Below, piece by piece: positions 7,690-17,936 of a stretch of 64,000 nt of DNA (the stretch's first letter is position 1; the number at the start of each line of letters is the position of its first letter). Source of the stretch: Gammaproteobacteria bacterium (lineage in GTDB: Bacteria > Pseudomonadota > Gammaproteobacteria > Ga0077536). The stretch spans positions 47,507-111,506 of the forward strand of contig JACQWY010000026.1 in assembly GCA_016209015.1 (NCBI GenBank), in the 5' to 3' direction. The position numbers and the translations under genes are program-made. Below the pieces are notes generated by a model. It was not told the origin of the DNA. It did no database searches and saw only the letters and a list, made by a program, of their open reading frames with translations.

Positions 7690-9672
7690 TTACGGGGCAT
7701 TGCCGCCCGCGAAGTTGTCGACGCGCTGATTCAGCGGCATCAGCATGCCGATCCGGCCGCTTCCGGTCACGGTGGTCTGCACGATGCCCGCGAACGTCGA
7801 GTTGACCCACACGTACACCACGCCATTCGCATCCGCTCGCGCCGTCAGCGTGTTGCCGGCGGCCACGGCGGCCGTCAGCGTGCCCGCGGTCGTGAAGCTC
7901 AAGCCGGCGTTCGTGGTGGTCGCGACCGAGACCTGCGTGCCATTCGTGCTCACGCGGATCCAGTTCGTGGGAATCGCCGCCGTACCGCCCGAGACCTTCA
8001 GCAGCAGCGCCTCACCATTGACCGAAGTCGCACCGGCGCCCGCGGTCATGGCCGCCGCCTGCGCCGCACCGAAGCTCGACGCATTCCAATAGGCCAGCGG
8101 GTTCAGCGTGCAATTCGCGAGCGGTCCGCCCGAGAGGATCGGCGGGTTGGCACAGACCGCCTGGTTCGTGTTCACCCGCAGCGCGGCGTTGCTGCTCACG
8201 ACGACCTGCGCCCAGTTCGAACCCAGCGTGCTGGCGTTAGCCCGGTTGAAGTTGTCGAGCACGCCGAGCGCGGGCAGAGCCGGCGCCACACCCGTACCGT
8301 TCAACGTCACCACGGCCGGCACACCCGTCGCTGGCGCCGTACCCGAGACCGTCACGCTGCTGTTCGCCGCGCCGACCGCGAGCGGGCTGAACGTCATGTC
8401 GATCGTGCAGCTCGCGCCGGCATCGAGCGTCGTGCCGCAGGTGCCGCCGGTGCGTGTGTACCGCGCCGATCCGATCGTGACGCTCAAGCCGTTCAGCATC
8501 GACGTATTCGCCGCATTCGCGACCGTCAGGGTCTGCGCCGCGCTACTTGCACCGACCGTCGCACTGAAGCTCAGCGGACCGGCCGGCGTGACCGTGATGC
8601 TCGGCGGCACGACGACGTTCGTCGTCAGCGCCGCGGGCGAGTTCAGCACCGTCACGCCGGTTGCCGTCACCGTCGCCTGGCCGACCTTCGGCCCGAGCGG
8701 GTCGTTGGCGGGCGAGGTGTAGACGACGCCGATCGTGCAGGTCGAGCTCGCCGCGAGCGTCGTGCCGCAGGTGCCGCCGGAGCGGGCGTAACCCGTGCCG
8801 CTGACCGCGACGCCGATGCCCGTCATGCCAACCGTGCTGTTGTTGTGCAACACCAGGTTCTGCACGGCGGTCGTGCCGCCGACCGCCACGATGCCGAGAT
8901 CGAGCGATCCGGGCGAGAGGCTGGGTGCCGCACCGGCGGTCGCCACGTACTCCACGGCGCCGATGTCCGGATTGCCGCTACGGTTAGTGCCGTAGAAGTC
9001 CACCGTCGGCGCCGTATTGCCGAGCACCGAGGCCGCCCCCGCATTGATCGCCGGGGAGCCCGACGCGAGATGCTTGTCGGCCAGCGGCGGCAGCACGGTG
9101 CCCGCCACGGTGTAGCCCGCCGCATTGCTGAGCGAGAACGGTCCGAACGTCAGATTGACCCAGTTGTTCCCTTCGTCGACGGTCGGCGCGGCGACCACCT
9201 GATTCAGGGCGAAGACCGGATAGAGACCCGTCGTCTCGGCGCGGCCCGCCGGCGCATTGAAGCCGGCGAACTGACCGCCACCTTCCGGCGGCAGGCGCGA
9301 GCCGTTGCAGTAGTCGGCGATGACCTGCGGGTCGGTGCCGAGCAGATTGCCGTTGCCCGCGTAGTCACCCCCCGAGAGGATGGAATTGCGCGGCACCATC
9401 TTCCAGCCCCCGGGACCGGACAGGCCCGTGCTGTTGTGGGTCGACGGACCGCTGTCACCGCGCACGCCGAGATCCCAGTAATTCACGGGACCGGAGCTGC
9501 CCGGAGCGCCGTTCGACGTACCCACGCTCGCGCACATGCCGGTGTAGGTCTGGTTCAGCGACGGCACGAGCGTCACGACCTTCTGCGTATTCTGCTGACC
9601 GGTCGCCATGTCGCCCACTTCGACGTGGAAGGCGCGGTTGTGCCATAGCGCATCGTTCAGCACGACATCGTC
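7690..9672 (-). CDS. Giant extracellular surface protein, C-terminal part (out of frame with its N-terminal part)
   Basis: Continuation of the 2,745-residue product read from 17891, displaced by one frame at about 9664-9690. Coherent protein begins around VVLNDALWHNRAFHVEVGD. A conserved-looking beta-helix end follows (WVNLTFGPF, ASGSPAINAGA, NPDIGAVEY). Next come two repeats of an ASH/choice-of-anchor-D-like Ig module (LDLGIVAVGGTTAVQNLVLHN and the related ITVTPAGPLSFSATVGASS), each with a TGGTCGTTL motif. The C-terminus is a lectin/LamG-like domain (LDNFNRANASTLGSNW to RIGMLMPLNQRVDNF). A restart at the ATG at 9609 could in principle yield 640 residues, but there would be no signal peptide. 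I treat this as the severed 3' part of one gene, broken either by mutation or by a sequence error. Confidence 0.75.
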   Translation of the reverse strand, partial: DDVVLNDALWHNRAFHVEVGDMATGQQNTQKVVTLVPSLNQTYTGMCASVGTSNGAPGSSGPVNYWDLGVRGDSGPSTHNSTGLSGPGGWKMVPRNSILSGGDYAGNGNLLGTDPQVIADYCNGSRLPPEGGGQFAGFNAPAGRAETTGLYPVFALNQVVAAPTVDEGNNWVNLTFGPFSLSNAAGYTVAGTVLPPLADKHLASGSPAINAGAASVLGNTAPTVDFYGTNRSGNPDIGAVEYVATAGAAPSLSPGSLDLGIVAVGGTTAVQNLVLHNNSTVGMTGIGVAVSGTGYARSGGTCGTTLAASSTCTIGVVYTSPANDPLGPKVGQATVTATGVTVLNSPAALTTNVVVPPSITVTPAGPLSFSATVGASSAAQTLTVANAANTSMLNGLSVTIGSARYTRTGGTCGTTLDAGASCTIDMTFSPLAVGAANSSVTVSGTAPATGVPAVVTLNGTGVAPALPALGVLDNFNRANASTLGSNWAQVVVSSNAALRVNTNQAVCANPPILSGGPLANCTLNPLAYWNASSFGAAQAAAMTAGAGATSVNGEALLLKVSGGTAAIPTNWIRVSTNGTQVSVATTTNAGLSFTTAGTLTAAVAAGNTLTARADANGVVYVWVNSTFAGIVQTTVTGSGRIGMLMPLNQRVDNFAGGNAP

Positions 9673-12600
9673 ACCACACCTGCCGGCTGATTCGTCGACA
9701 CGTTGTTGATGTCGTCGGGGCAGGTCGCGCCGGGCTGGGTGCCCGGGTTGCAACCCGGCGGCGGCGTCGAGGCCAGCGGTGCGCCGATGGTCTTGAACAG
9801 CACGCCGGCCGACGCCGTCGTGTCGTTGTCGACGATGGTGTTGTTCATCAGGCGCACTTTCAATGCATCCTGGATCGAGACGCCGCCGCCGTCCCAGCCG
9901 GCGACGTTGTCCGCGATGATGTTGTTCTGGAGCGTGACGTCGTTCCACAGCGCCGGGCGGGCGGGCATCGCGACGACGTCGTCGCCATTCACCATCTGGA
10001 TGCGGATACCGCCACCGGAACCGCTTTCCGCCGCGTTCCCCATGATGAGGTTCGAGTCGACCAGGAGATTGCGACCCGTGCCTTCCGGCAGGCCCGGCGG
10101 ACAATCCGCGTCCGAGGTCGCACCGCACTCCGTGCCATCGGGCAAGGTGCGGTCCGGCGAGGCGCCGAGGATGCCGAGACCACCGCCGTTCACGGGCAGA
10201 GTCGCCTGCTGGCTCTGGTTGAACAGGATCTGGTTGTTCTTGATCTTGCCGTCGTTGCTGAAGCCGACGTGCGCCACACCGGCCGAGTCGCCGTAGCTCA
10301 GGTTGCCGCACACCCAGTTGTGATCGAGCAGGTAGCCGTCCGAGCCGGAGCAGAAGCTCACGCCACCGGCGGCGGACGGCGTGCCCGAGTACAGCGCGTC
10401 GCCGATCGAGGCGTTGCCGACCACCATGTTGTGGTGGACCTTCGTGTTGACGTTGAAGCCGTAGCCGTACTGGTAGCCCTCGGGCTGATTGGCAGACCCG
10501 CAGTTGTTCTGGAACGGCAGCGGCACCGTGCCGTCGATCACCGTCGCGGCGCACACGAACGGATCCGGGAACTCGCCGTTGCCGATCGTGATGCCGCCGG
10601 TCAGCGTGCCGTGGTTCGCACGCACCCGGTTGTTCGACACTTCGAGGTTGTGGTTCCAGGCATGGGCCCAGATCGCACCACCGCCCTGCGAGCTGTTGAT
10701 GACGCTGAAGCCGTCGATGCGCGACGGGTTGCAGTTGAAGTTCGCGGTCGCGTAATCGCGGCCGTTCGGCGTGGCGCCGCCGAAGCTCGTGCAATCGGTG
10801 TTCGAGTTCGTGAGGTAGGTATAGCCGGCCGGGAAGCCGCCGGCCGTCGCCGAACCCCAGAAGTCGTTGCTGTTGTTCGGGATGCGCACGCCGCGGCCGA
10901 GCACGGTCACGCCCGCGCCTTCATAGGCGCCCATCAGCGTCGGCTCCTGGAGCATCTGCGCCAGGTTGCCGTTGCCGGTGGTATCCCAGCCGACGACCGT
11001 CTCGAACGGAATGCGATCGACACGCTGCTGCAGGCCCGCAGGACAACTGTACTTGTTCGTCGGATCGTAGGCCATGCCCGTGCCGAGCGTGCCCGTGCCG
11101 TCGTTCAGGAGCGGACGGCCGTCGAGCGAGAGACCGAACAAACAGTTCACTTCGCGCCGCCAGGCGTCCATCTTGCCGGCCGGATGGGCATCGGCATTGA
11201 TGGTCACCGACTCCGCGCCCACACCCTGCAGACGCACCGGCTTCCACATCAGCAGATTGTCGCGATACGTGCCCGGTCCGACGATGATCAGATCGCCGGG
11301 CTTCGCGTTGTCGATCGCGCTCTGCAGCGGGCTCGGCTCGAGGCGGCCGAAGGCGGCGTCGGTGTCGATCGGCGCGTAGCCGGCCGGATACGTGACCGCG
11401 GTCGGCGTCACGTAGATCGGCGCGTTGCCGCCGACGGTGACGGTGATCGCGTCGATCGTCTTCTTGCCGTTCGCCGCGGTGATCTCGAGCTCGCCACAGC
11501 GGGCCGACGGCGCGCCGCGCTGCTGCAGGCTGCAGTCCGGCACGGTGCCGGGGACCGTGACGGTAATCGCACTGTCCGTCCAGGTGTCGACCGTCGCGGT
11601 GATGCCGCCGATCGTCACCGAGCCCGGCGTCGAACCGAAGCCGTAATGACGCGTGACGAACTTGTCGTTGTACGGCGCCGACGTCGCGTTCGGGCCGGAG
11701 TAGGCATGGTTCAATACCTGCTTGTCGCCGAGCGCGGTGATGGTCAGCTCGGCGGTCGTGGTCGGCGCAATGGCCGTCACGCCGCCGGCCAGCAACACGC
11801 CGTTGACCGTGTTCAGTCCAGTCTGATTGAAGACCAGCGCGTAGCCGTTCGGCGTCGCGCCCGTGCCTGTGGCTGCAGTGACGATGACGTTCGCACCGGT
11901 GCCGCTCGCCGTGTAGCCGTGGGTGCCGGTCAGCGCATTGATCGCAGCCCGCAGCGCCGATGCCATTTTGTTGTTGCGCGTCGTCTGCGACGAGCTCGAG
12001 CAGTCGACCTGTGTCGATCCCGACACGAGGGCCCCGCAACGCAGAGGTTGCGCGACGAGCGCCGTGCTGTTGAGCATCACGGAATTGATGCGATCGTTGG
12101 GCGTCGTCGCCGTCGTTCCCTGCTGGCTGACCCCGCCGATGTTGAAATTCAGGCTGGCCCGCACCTCCGCCACGCCGGGATCGATCCACGGCCCCGTGCC
12201 CACACTGTTCTGCACGGTCTTGATGGCCGGCGTCGTATCCGGGTATTCGCAGTCCGGCAGGTTGTAGCCCGCGGCGAAGGACGCCGTCGGCACCACCGGG
12301 GTATCGAGATAGGACGTCTCGCCCGGCATGTACGGGAACTCGTAACAGAAATTGCTGTACGCCGGGTTGTACGCGGGATCCGTGATCATCTGCCCCGGAT
12401 GCGCCGGATCGGCGATCGGCCCCGGATCGTTCATGCACATGATCATCGTGTTCGGGATGTACCCGGACGGGCTCGGCGGGAACACCGTCCAGCTCGAGGC
12501 CGCCATGCCGTTGTACTGGCCCCACTGGTCGCTGTAGACGCGCGAGATTTCGCGGCCCGAGAAGTCCCGCACCGCGACCGGCAGGCTCGGCACCGCGAAC

Positions 12601-15600
12601 TTCTCGCCGAACTGCGGCGAGAACGGATCGAACTCGGACGCGAAGTCGTTCGTGATCGTGCCCGCGAAATGGCTCGCCTTGTGCGCCGAGGTGAAGAGAT
12701 AGAACTTCGCGAGACCCGTCATCTCGTCGGAGAGCGTGACTTCCTTGCGATCGCAGGTCGAACGCGTCGCGCCGGCGAACGGCGTCCAGAGCTCCGACTG
12801 CGGGAAGAGACTGAGATAATCCGGCACGACGCGCTGCTCGCCGACGCACGGCCAGAACACTTCGAACGAGCCCGTGTCGCCCTCGCGGCGCGGCGAGGCG
12901 CCGTTGTTGACGAGCGGCTGCAGCGGGTTGTACGGGTTGTACAGCGCGTCGACGCTCGCCTGGTCCGGCATGATGAAGATGTTGCCGAAGCCCGCGAACT
13001 GCGTGACGGCCGGCGCGATGTAGGCATCGCCCTGGAGGATGTTCTTGTCCTCTTCCTTCACGAGCTCGTAACCCGTCGGCAGCACGACTTCCACCACGTA
13101 CACGCCGGGCGGCAGCATCGGGGTGCCGTCGTCCGGATTCGTGGTGCAGATGCTGCAGTTCGTCTTGTAGTTCTTCGGGTCGAGCGCGAGGAACCAGTTC
13201 GCCGCGTTCGGCTCCTCGCCCGCGGCACCGGGATTGCCGACCGGCAACTCGCCGCTCGCGCTCTGCTTCGCGACGACGCTCGGGAACTTGTACATGCCGT
13301 CGTAGGGCGCGGGCTGCAGCGCGCTCGCCATCGACCAGCCGTCGTAGCACTTGAAGCGGCCGCGCTCGGCGAGCGGCTTGTCCTCGTCGAGCGGGAACTT
13401 GCCGTCGACCATCGTGAAGTAGAATGGACTGTCGGTCTCCTGACCGGGGCAGCTCATGTTCGGCACGTAGCCGTTCGCCGCATCCCCGACGAACGTTCCG
13501 TCCGCATTGCGGCGGAAGCCCTGCGCCCAGGCATCGAAGCTCGTGCTGAGCGTCATGTCGACGAGCGTCAGGTGCTCGACGCCGTTGTCGTCGATCGTCT
13601 TCTTGTAGAGGTTGACCTTCGTGTTCGGGATGCCGGGCGTCCACATCAACTGCACGGACAGCGCCGGATCGTCGAACGGACGGGTGGACGCAAACAGCAC
13701 GTGGCCGCGGATACCGCCGTTTTCGCCGTACCGGTCGCTCACGCCCGGCTGACCGACGAGCTGCCCTTCACCCTTCTTCTTGAACGGCTGCATCGCGAAC
13801 TCGAGGAAGGCATTGCTGCCGAGCAGGCCCTGCCAGCCCTGGGTGCCCGCCCAGCCGCGATCGATGCGGCCGGTGGAGCCGGCACTGCCGCCGCCGTTCG
13901 GATTCAGCAGGTTCTCGGTCGTGCAGTCGGCATCCGAGCAATACACCGAGCCGGGCGTGCGCAGGGCATCGGGCAGCTTCGAGGAAAGCGTTTCGAACGT
14001 GTTCGCGAAGCCGGCGGCGATCTCGGAGTTGCCACAGCCCCGGATGCCCGGATCGGCACAGGCCGCGCTGCCGTCCACCGGTCCCTGCGCGTCGTATACC
14101 GCATGCACGCCGGTCAACTTGTAGCGCGCCTGGTCGGTGTCGACGACGAGCCAGTTCAGGCGCGGGAAGATTTCGTTGAAGCCTGCATAACCTTCGAAGT
14201 CGGTGTTGTTGAAATTCTCGTAGCTGCCGTCGCGGTAACGAACGTTGAACGGCACGAGCGGCAGGCCCGGCTCGTTCGCCTGCGACACGCCGTCGCCGTT
14301 CTGATCGAGGAACACGCGGCCGTAGAGGTTCGTGCGCCACTGCATGACCGGGATGTCGGCGCGGTTGTTCGCGGCCGACCCGGGGCCCGAGCTCCCGGGC
14401 TTGATCGGCGTCGACAGGCCATCGACCAGGAGGTCGTTGTTCTGATCGAAGACGGTGAGCTTGAAATTGCCCTGCGGAATGTTCTTGAACTCGAAGTGAC
14501 CTTCCGCGTCGCAGAACGCGAAATCGAAATCCTCGCTGTCCGGGTAGCTGATGCTCACATAGCAGCTCGTGAAGCCGTAGGCATCGTAGCTGCCGCTGGA
14601 GTACACGCGCTGATCGGGCGTGCGACTGAGGCGCGTGGCGGTGACCGTGCCGTAGAAGTTCTCGTTGCACGCGATGTTCCGGCAGATGCCGGCCTTGCGG
14701 TCCTGGATGATCTTCGGATTCGCGAAGCCCATCGCGACGTGGTAGCCGCCCGGGCCGAATTCCTGGAAGTAGCCCGGCTCGCCGGCCTTGATGAAGACCT
14801 CGATCGCCTTCGTGCCGTCGAGCGTGTTCGTCTGCAGCCACTGCTCCTTGCGCGCGAGGCGCTCGGCGCCGGCCACCGCGGTCACCTCGTACATGCCGGG
14901 GTACATGTTCGCGATCACCGCGTGTCCGGCGAGCGGCGAGAGCACGTTCGTCGGATGGTTCGAGCTGTCGGATTCGTACTTCGGGCAGGTCTCGATGATG
15001 CCGACGATGCCGTCCTGGTTCGCCGAGATCGGGCAGGCATTGTAGCCCGTCGCCGGATCGACGCGACCGGCGAGCGCGTTCGTCACGGGCATGCCGAACA
15101 TGTCGTAGGTGATCTGACCGGCCGAGCCGCCCATCGCGCCCGCCTGGTCGAGCAGGACCATGTTGAAACCACCGAGGCCGGGCTCGTTCGGCGCGAGCAC
15201 GTCCACGCCGCCGCCGGTGTCGTTCTCGCCGTTCAACGGGTTGTCGTCTTCGAAGATGAAGACGTGGAACGTCGCGGTCTGGATCGGCAGCGGCTGCACG
15301 ATGACGTCGACCGCGGTCTGTCCCGCGGCGATCTGCGCGCCGCCCATGGCGTGCCCGACGCAACTGTCGAGCGCGTCGTTGAAGTCGCAGCCGCCGGGGC
15401 CGTTCAGCGGATCGGCCGCATCGCCCGGCAGCACGGAGATGAAATAGCGTTTCGTCGGATCGAGTGCGACGTCACCGGGCAGGGTGACGGCCTTCTGCGT
15501 CGCATCGCTCGTGCAGCGGCCGTAGGCGTCGCAGGCCGCGTCGTTGCCGAGTACCTTCTGGCCGGCCTCGCAGGAGATCGGGCCGGTGCAGCCCTGGGCA

Positions 15601-17891
15601 ATCACGGGCGTGTGCGCGGCGTGGAAGTTGATCGCGAGATTGCGCACGGCACGGGTGCTGCACGCCGGCGGCGAGAGCGACGCGTTGTCCTTGCACAGCG
15701 GCTTCGATTCCTCGGCGGGATCGACGTCGATCGTGCGATCCTCCTCGATGATCCAGCGGTAATCGCCGACGGTCTTGGCACCGTCCTTCGCGTCCTTGAC
15801 GGTGACGGCGAGATTGCTCGCGGCCGGGAACGTGACCGTCACGGTCGCATTCGTGGAGGACGTACCCTGGGCATTCTTCGCCTTGTACGTGAACGAGCAG
15901 CTCGCGTTCGCGCCCTTCGTCGCGCTGAACGAGCCGTCGGTCGCGACGCTCACGCTGCCGCAGTCCACGTTCGCGGCGTCGGCGGCGGCGAGATCGAAGC
16001 CGGACGGATCGCTGTCGTTGTTCAGCACGCCGGGGCGCGCGACCTCGAGCGCGCTGGCGAGGTTGCTGGTGTAGGCATCGGCAGTCGCGGTGGGCGGCAG
16101 GCCCAGGCAGGTGCCGGTGCAGACATTCAAGGTCACCGTCGCGCAAGTGTCGCCCACCGTCGTGCCGTTGCCGCAATACACGAACGAGTCGCCGGTGAAG
16201 CCGGAATTCGGAACGTACGTGAACGTGCCGTTTGCGCTGAGCGTCACGGTCCCGTTCGCGGGAGCGGTCTGCACCGCGACGCCGTACACGCCGATGTCAT
16301 TGGCGACGAGGCCCTTCGCGACCGTGCGAATCGTCAAGGGCTGCTCGGCCACCACGCTGTAGCTGTCGGCATTCGCTTTCGCGGTCACTGCCGAAGCGCC
16401 GGATCCCGCCGCCCCTGCGGCGGCGCCGTCGGCGACTTTGATATAGGCCTGCATGCCGCCGTCGCGCTCGTTGTTCGTGGAGACACCGAGCATGCGGTCG
16501 TAGAACGCGAACGTCGCGTTGTCGTAGGTGCCGGCGACGGTCTGCTTCGGCGCGATCGTGACGTCCTTCGTCTTACCGGGCGCCATGAACATGTGGCTCT
16601 GCAGGCGCGGCGCGCCGGGCAGCTTATTGGCGTCCTCGGCGAGCTCGGTCATCGTGGCATTGACGATCTCCGGGGTATGCGCGCGCAGGCCGGCATTGAC
16701 GAGGCGGAGCAGCAGATTGCCGCTGGTCGCGACGTCGCCGCTGCCGATCACGGTCGAGGCCGCGAGGTTCGAGCGGTCGAAGGACACGCCGTTGACGAGG
16801 TAGTACAGCGGCGAGTAGTTGACCGCCGGCGGATAGCAGGTGTGCACCGCCGGATCGCCGCATTGACCGGTGTGCGCGTTCCACACGAGCGAGTCGTTGA
16901 AGCCGGGCGTGCGTACCGCGAGGTCCACGGCGGCGTTCTGTCCGGAATCGATTTCGGACATCAGCAAGGCGACGGAGTTGTCGTAAGCCGTGCCGTAGGC
17001 CACGCCGGGCGCATCGGGATCGGTCACGACGACCACGCCGTACAGGCCCATCGGATGCTGAATCGACGGCTGCGTGCCGGAATGGATGAGATACGTGCCG
17101 GGACGCAGATTGTTCCACACGAGATCCTGCGGGGTGCCGGGCACGACTTCGGTCGCGAAGGAACGCACGCGATCGGCCTGCGCGGGACCGGTGAACGTCG
17201 GCGCGTCTTCGTTGCCCGAGGAATTCATGTTCGCGCGGCCCGCAGCGCCCGTGCCGGTACCGCCGAAGACCGCATTCGGCGCAACGGTGTAACCGGAACC
17301 CGCCGCGTCGATCGTCACCTGGGTCACTTCGCCCGTACCGCTCACCGCGGAGACATGGCCCAGAGCGCCGCTGCCGTCACCCGTGAAGCTGACCGGGTCG
17401 TTCACCGCATAGCCTGAACCCCCGGCCGTCACCGTGACGCTGGAAACGCCGGCGTCGGCAGCGCCGAGCGTGCCCGGCCAGGTCGTGCCCTGCGGCGCGT
17501 GCGGCGGGCTCGGCATGCGCGTCGGCTGGTCGCCGAGGCCGCCGCCGAGCTGGCCGACGATCACGAGCGAGGTCGGGATGTTACCGCCTGCGAACTGCAG
17601 TGAATTCGTCAGGTGGATGGTGAGCTTGCCGGCCGGCACCGTGATCAACGGCGGCTGCCAGCCTGCCGTCTGCGCATCCCCGTTCAGCGTCGTGCACGTC
17701 GCCCCGACCGGCGGCGCGTCGCAGGTATATCCCCACATCGGCACCATCTGCCCGTCGGGCAGCGTCGTGGCGGTCGGGCCTGCGGTGAGGCTGACGGTGC
17801 TATCGGCGATCGCGGTGCCGCTGGCGGCGAACAGGCTCGTGGCGGCGATCAGGGAGCGCAAGGCGTTCGCGACGGTGAAGTGTGCTTTCAT
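9657..17891 (-). CDS. Giant secreted cupredoxin/Ig-like/beta-helix surface protein, N-terminal part (frameshifted)
   Basis: About 2,744 residues from the ATG at 17891, which gives a good signal peptide (MKAHFTVANALRSLIAATSL). The order is as follows. First, multicopper-oxidase-like cupredoxin domains to about residue 490 (TYLIHSGTQPSIQHPMGLYG, NAGLRAHTPEIVNATMTELA), which have no HxH copper pairs and so are probably structural. Next, two tandem cadherin/Ig-like repeats (NGTVTLSANGTFTYVPNSGF). Then several SdrD/CNA-B-like modules (LYGRVFLDQNGDGVSQANEP) and an IPT/TIG-like module (GSVTIGGITATVDTW). Last, a right-handed beta-helix region (LQSAIDNAKPGDLIIVGPGT and NN-rich turns). The frame ends in TGA at 9657-9659 while the homologous protein continues in another frame. 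Calcium-binding-style Asp/Asn loops are common. It lies 45 bases downstream of the second oxidase gene and is likely a co-exported surface partner. Confidence 0.8.
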   Translation of the reverse strand: MKAHFTVANALRSLIAATSLFAASGTAIADSTVSLTAGPTATTLPDGQMVPMWGYTCDAPPVGATCTTLNGDAQTAGWQPPLITVPAGKLTIHLTNSLQFAGGNIPTSLVIVGQLGGGLGDQPTRMPSPPHAPQGTTWPGTLGAADAGVSSVTVTAGGSGYAVNDPVSFTGDGSGALGHVSAVSGTGEVTQVTIDAAGSGYTVAPNAVFGGTGTGAAGRANMNSSGNEDAPTFTGPAQADRVRSFATEVVPGTPQDLVWNNLRPGTYLIHSGTQPSIQHPMGLYGVVVVTDPDAPGVAYGTAYDNSVALLMSEIDSGQNAAVDLAVRTPGFNDSLVWNAHTGQCGDPAVHTCYPPAVNYSPLYYLVNGVSFDRSNLAASTVIGSGDVATSGNLLLRLVNAGLRAHTPEIVNATMTELAEDANKLPGAPRLQSHMFMAPGKTKDVTIAPKQTVAGTYDNATFAFYDRMLGVSTNNERDGGMQAYIKVADGAAAGAAGSGASAVTAKANADSYSVVAEQPLTIRTVAKGLVANDIGVYGVAVQTAPANGTVTLSANGTFTYVPNSGFTGDSFVYCGNGTTVGDTCATVTLNVCTGTCLGLPPTATADAYTSNLASALEVARPGVLNNDSDPSGFDLAAADAANVDCGSVSVATDGSFSATKGANASCSFTYKAKNAQGTSSTNATVTVTFPAASNLAVTVKDAKDGAKTVGDYRWIIEEDRTIDVDPAEESKPLCKDNASLSPPACSTRAVRNLAINFHAAHTPVIAQGCTGPISCEAGQKVLGNDAACDAYGRCTSDATQKAVTLPGDVALDPTKRYFISVLPGDAADPLNGPGGCDFNDALDSCVGHAMGGAQIAAGQTAVDVIVQPLPIQTATFHVFIFEDDNPLNGENDTGGGVDVLAPNEPGLGGFNMVLLDQAGAMGGSAGQITYDMFGMPVTNALAGRVDPATGYNACPISANQDGIVGIIETCPKYESDSSNHPTNVLSPLAGHAVIANMYPGMYEVTAVAGAERLARKEQWLQTNTLDGTKAIEVFIKAGEPGYFQEFGPGGYHVAMGFANPKIIQDRKAGICRNIACNENFYGTVTATRLSRTPDQRVYSSGSYDAYGFTSCYVSISYPDSEDFDFAFCDAEGHFEFKNIPQGNFKLTVFDQNNDLLVDGLSTPIKPGSSGPGSAANNRADIPVMQWRTNLYGRVFLDQNGDGVSQANEPGLPLVPFNVRYRDGSYENFNNTDFEGYAGFNEIFPRLNWLVVDTDQARYKLTGVHAVYDAQGPVDGSAACADPGIRGCGNSEIAAGFANTFETLSSKLPDALRTPGSVYCSDADCTTENLLNPNGGGSAGSTGRIDRGWAGTQGWQGLLGSNAFLEFAMQPFKKKGEGQLVGQPGVSDRYGENGGIRGHVLFASTRPFDDPALSVQLMWTPGIPNTKVNLYKKTIDDNGVEHLTLVDMTLSTSFDAWAQGFRRNADGTFVGDAANGYVPNMSCPGQETDSPFYFTMVDGKFPLDEDKPLAERGRFKCYDGWSMASALQPAPYDGMYKFPSVVAKQSASGELPVGNPGAAGEEPNAANWFLALDPKNYKTNCSICTTNPDDGTPMLPPGVYVVEVVLPTGYELVKEEDKNILQGDAYIAPAVTQFAGFGNIFIMPDQASVDALYNPYNPLQPLVNNGASPRREGDTGSFEVFWPCVGEQRVVPDYLSLFPQSELWTPFAGATRSTCDRKEVTLSDEMTGLAKFYLFTSAHKASHFAGTITNDFASEFDPFSPQFGEKFAVPSLPVAVRDFSGREISRVYSDQWGQYNGMAASSWTVFPPSPSGYIPNTMIMCMNDPGPIADPAHPGQMITDPAYNPAYSNFCYEFPYMPGETSYLDTPVVPTASFAAGYNLPDCEYPDTTPAIKTVQNSVGTGPWIDPGVAEVRASLNFNIGGVSQQGTTATTPNDRINSVMLNSTALVAQPLRCGALVSGSTQVDCSSSSQTTRNNKMASALRAAINALTGTHGYTASGTGANVIVTAATGTGATPNGYALVFNQTGLNTVNGVLLAGGVTAIAPTTTAELTITALGDKQVLNHAYSGPNATSAPYNDKFVTRHYGFGSTPGSVTIGGITATVDTWTDSAITVTVPGTVPDCSLQQRGAPSARCGELEITAANGKKTIDAITVTVGGNAPIYVTPTAVTYPAGYAPIDTDAAFGRLEPSPLQSAIDNAKPGDLIIVGPGTYRDNLLMWKPVRLQGVGAESVTINADAHPAGKMDAWRREVNCLFGLSLDGRPLLNDGTGTLGTGMAYDPTNKYSCPAGLQQRVDRIPFETVVGWDTTGNGNLAQMLQEPTLMGAYEGAGVTVLGRGVRIPNNSNDFWGSATAGGFPAGYTYLTNSNTDCTSFGGATPNGRDYATANFNCNPSRIDGFSVINSSQGGGAIWAHAWNHNLEVSNNRVRANHGTLTGGITIGNGEFPDPFVCAATVIDGTVPLPFQNNCGSANQPEGYQYGYGFNVNTKVHHNMVVGNASIGDALYSGTPSAAGGVSFCSGSDGYLLDHNWVCGNLSYGDSAGVAHVGFSNDGKIKNNQILFNQSQQATLPVNGGGLGILGASPDRTLPDGTECGATSDADCPPGLPEGTGRNLLVDSNLIMGNAAESGSGGGIRIQMVNGDDVVAMPARPALWNDVTLQNNIIADNVAGWDGGGVSIQDALKVRLMNNTIVDNDTTASAGVLFKTIGAPLASTPPPGCNPGTQPGATCPDDINNVSTNQPAGVVTMSC

Positions 17892-17936
17892 GGCTGTTCT
17901 CTCGGGAGTCCTGCGGCGGTTCATCGTGGGGACGCG

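Noticed and set aside
7620..7690. Intrinsic terminator of the giant-protein gene
   Set aside because: The hairpin is present, but the T-run is on the wrong side for minus-strand transcription. It was kept only as a low-confidence hairpin.
9657..9693. Programmed ribosomal frameshift
   Set aside because: No slippery heptamer or obvious downstream pseudoknot was seen. A mutation or sequence error is simpler.
10269..17417. 2,382-codon open frame on the plus strand
   Set aside because: It is antisense to the giant surface-protein gene, with Arg/Ala/His/Val-dominated composition typical of shadow frames in GC-rich DNA. There is no domain or ribosome-binding site.
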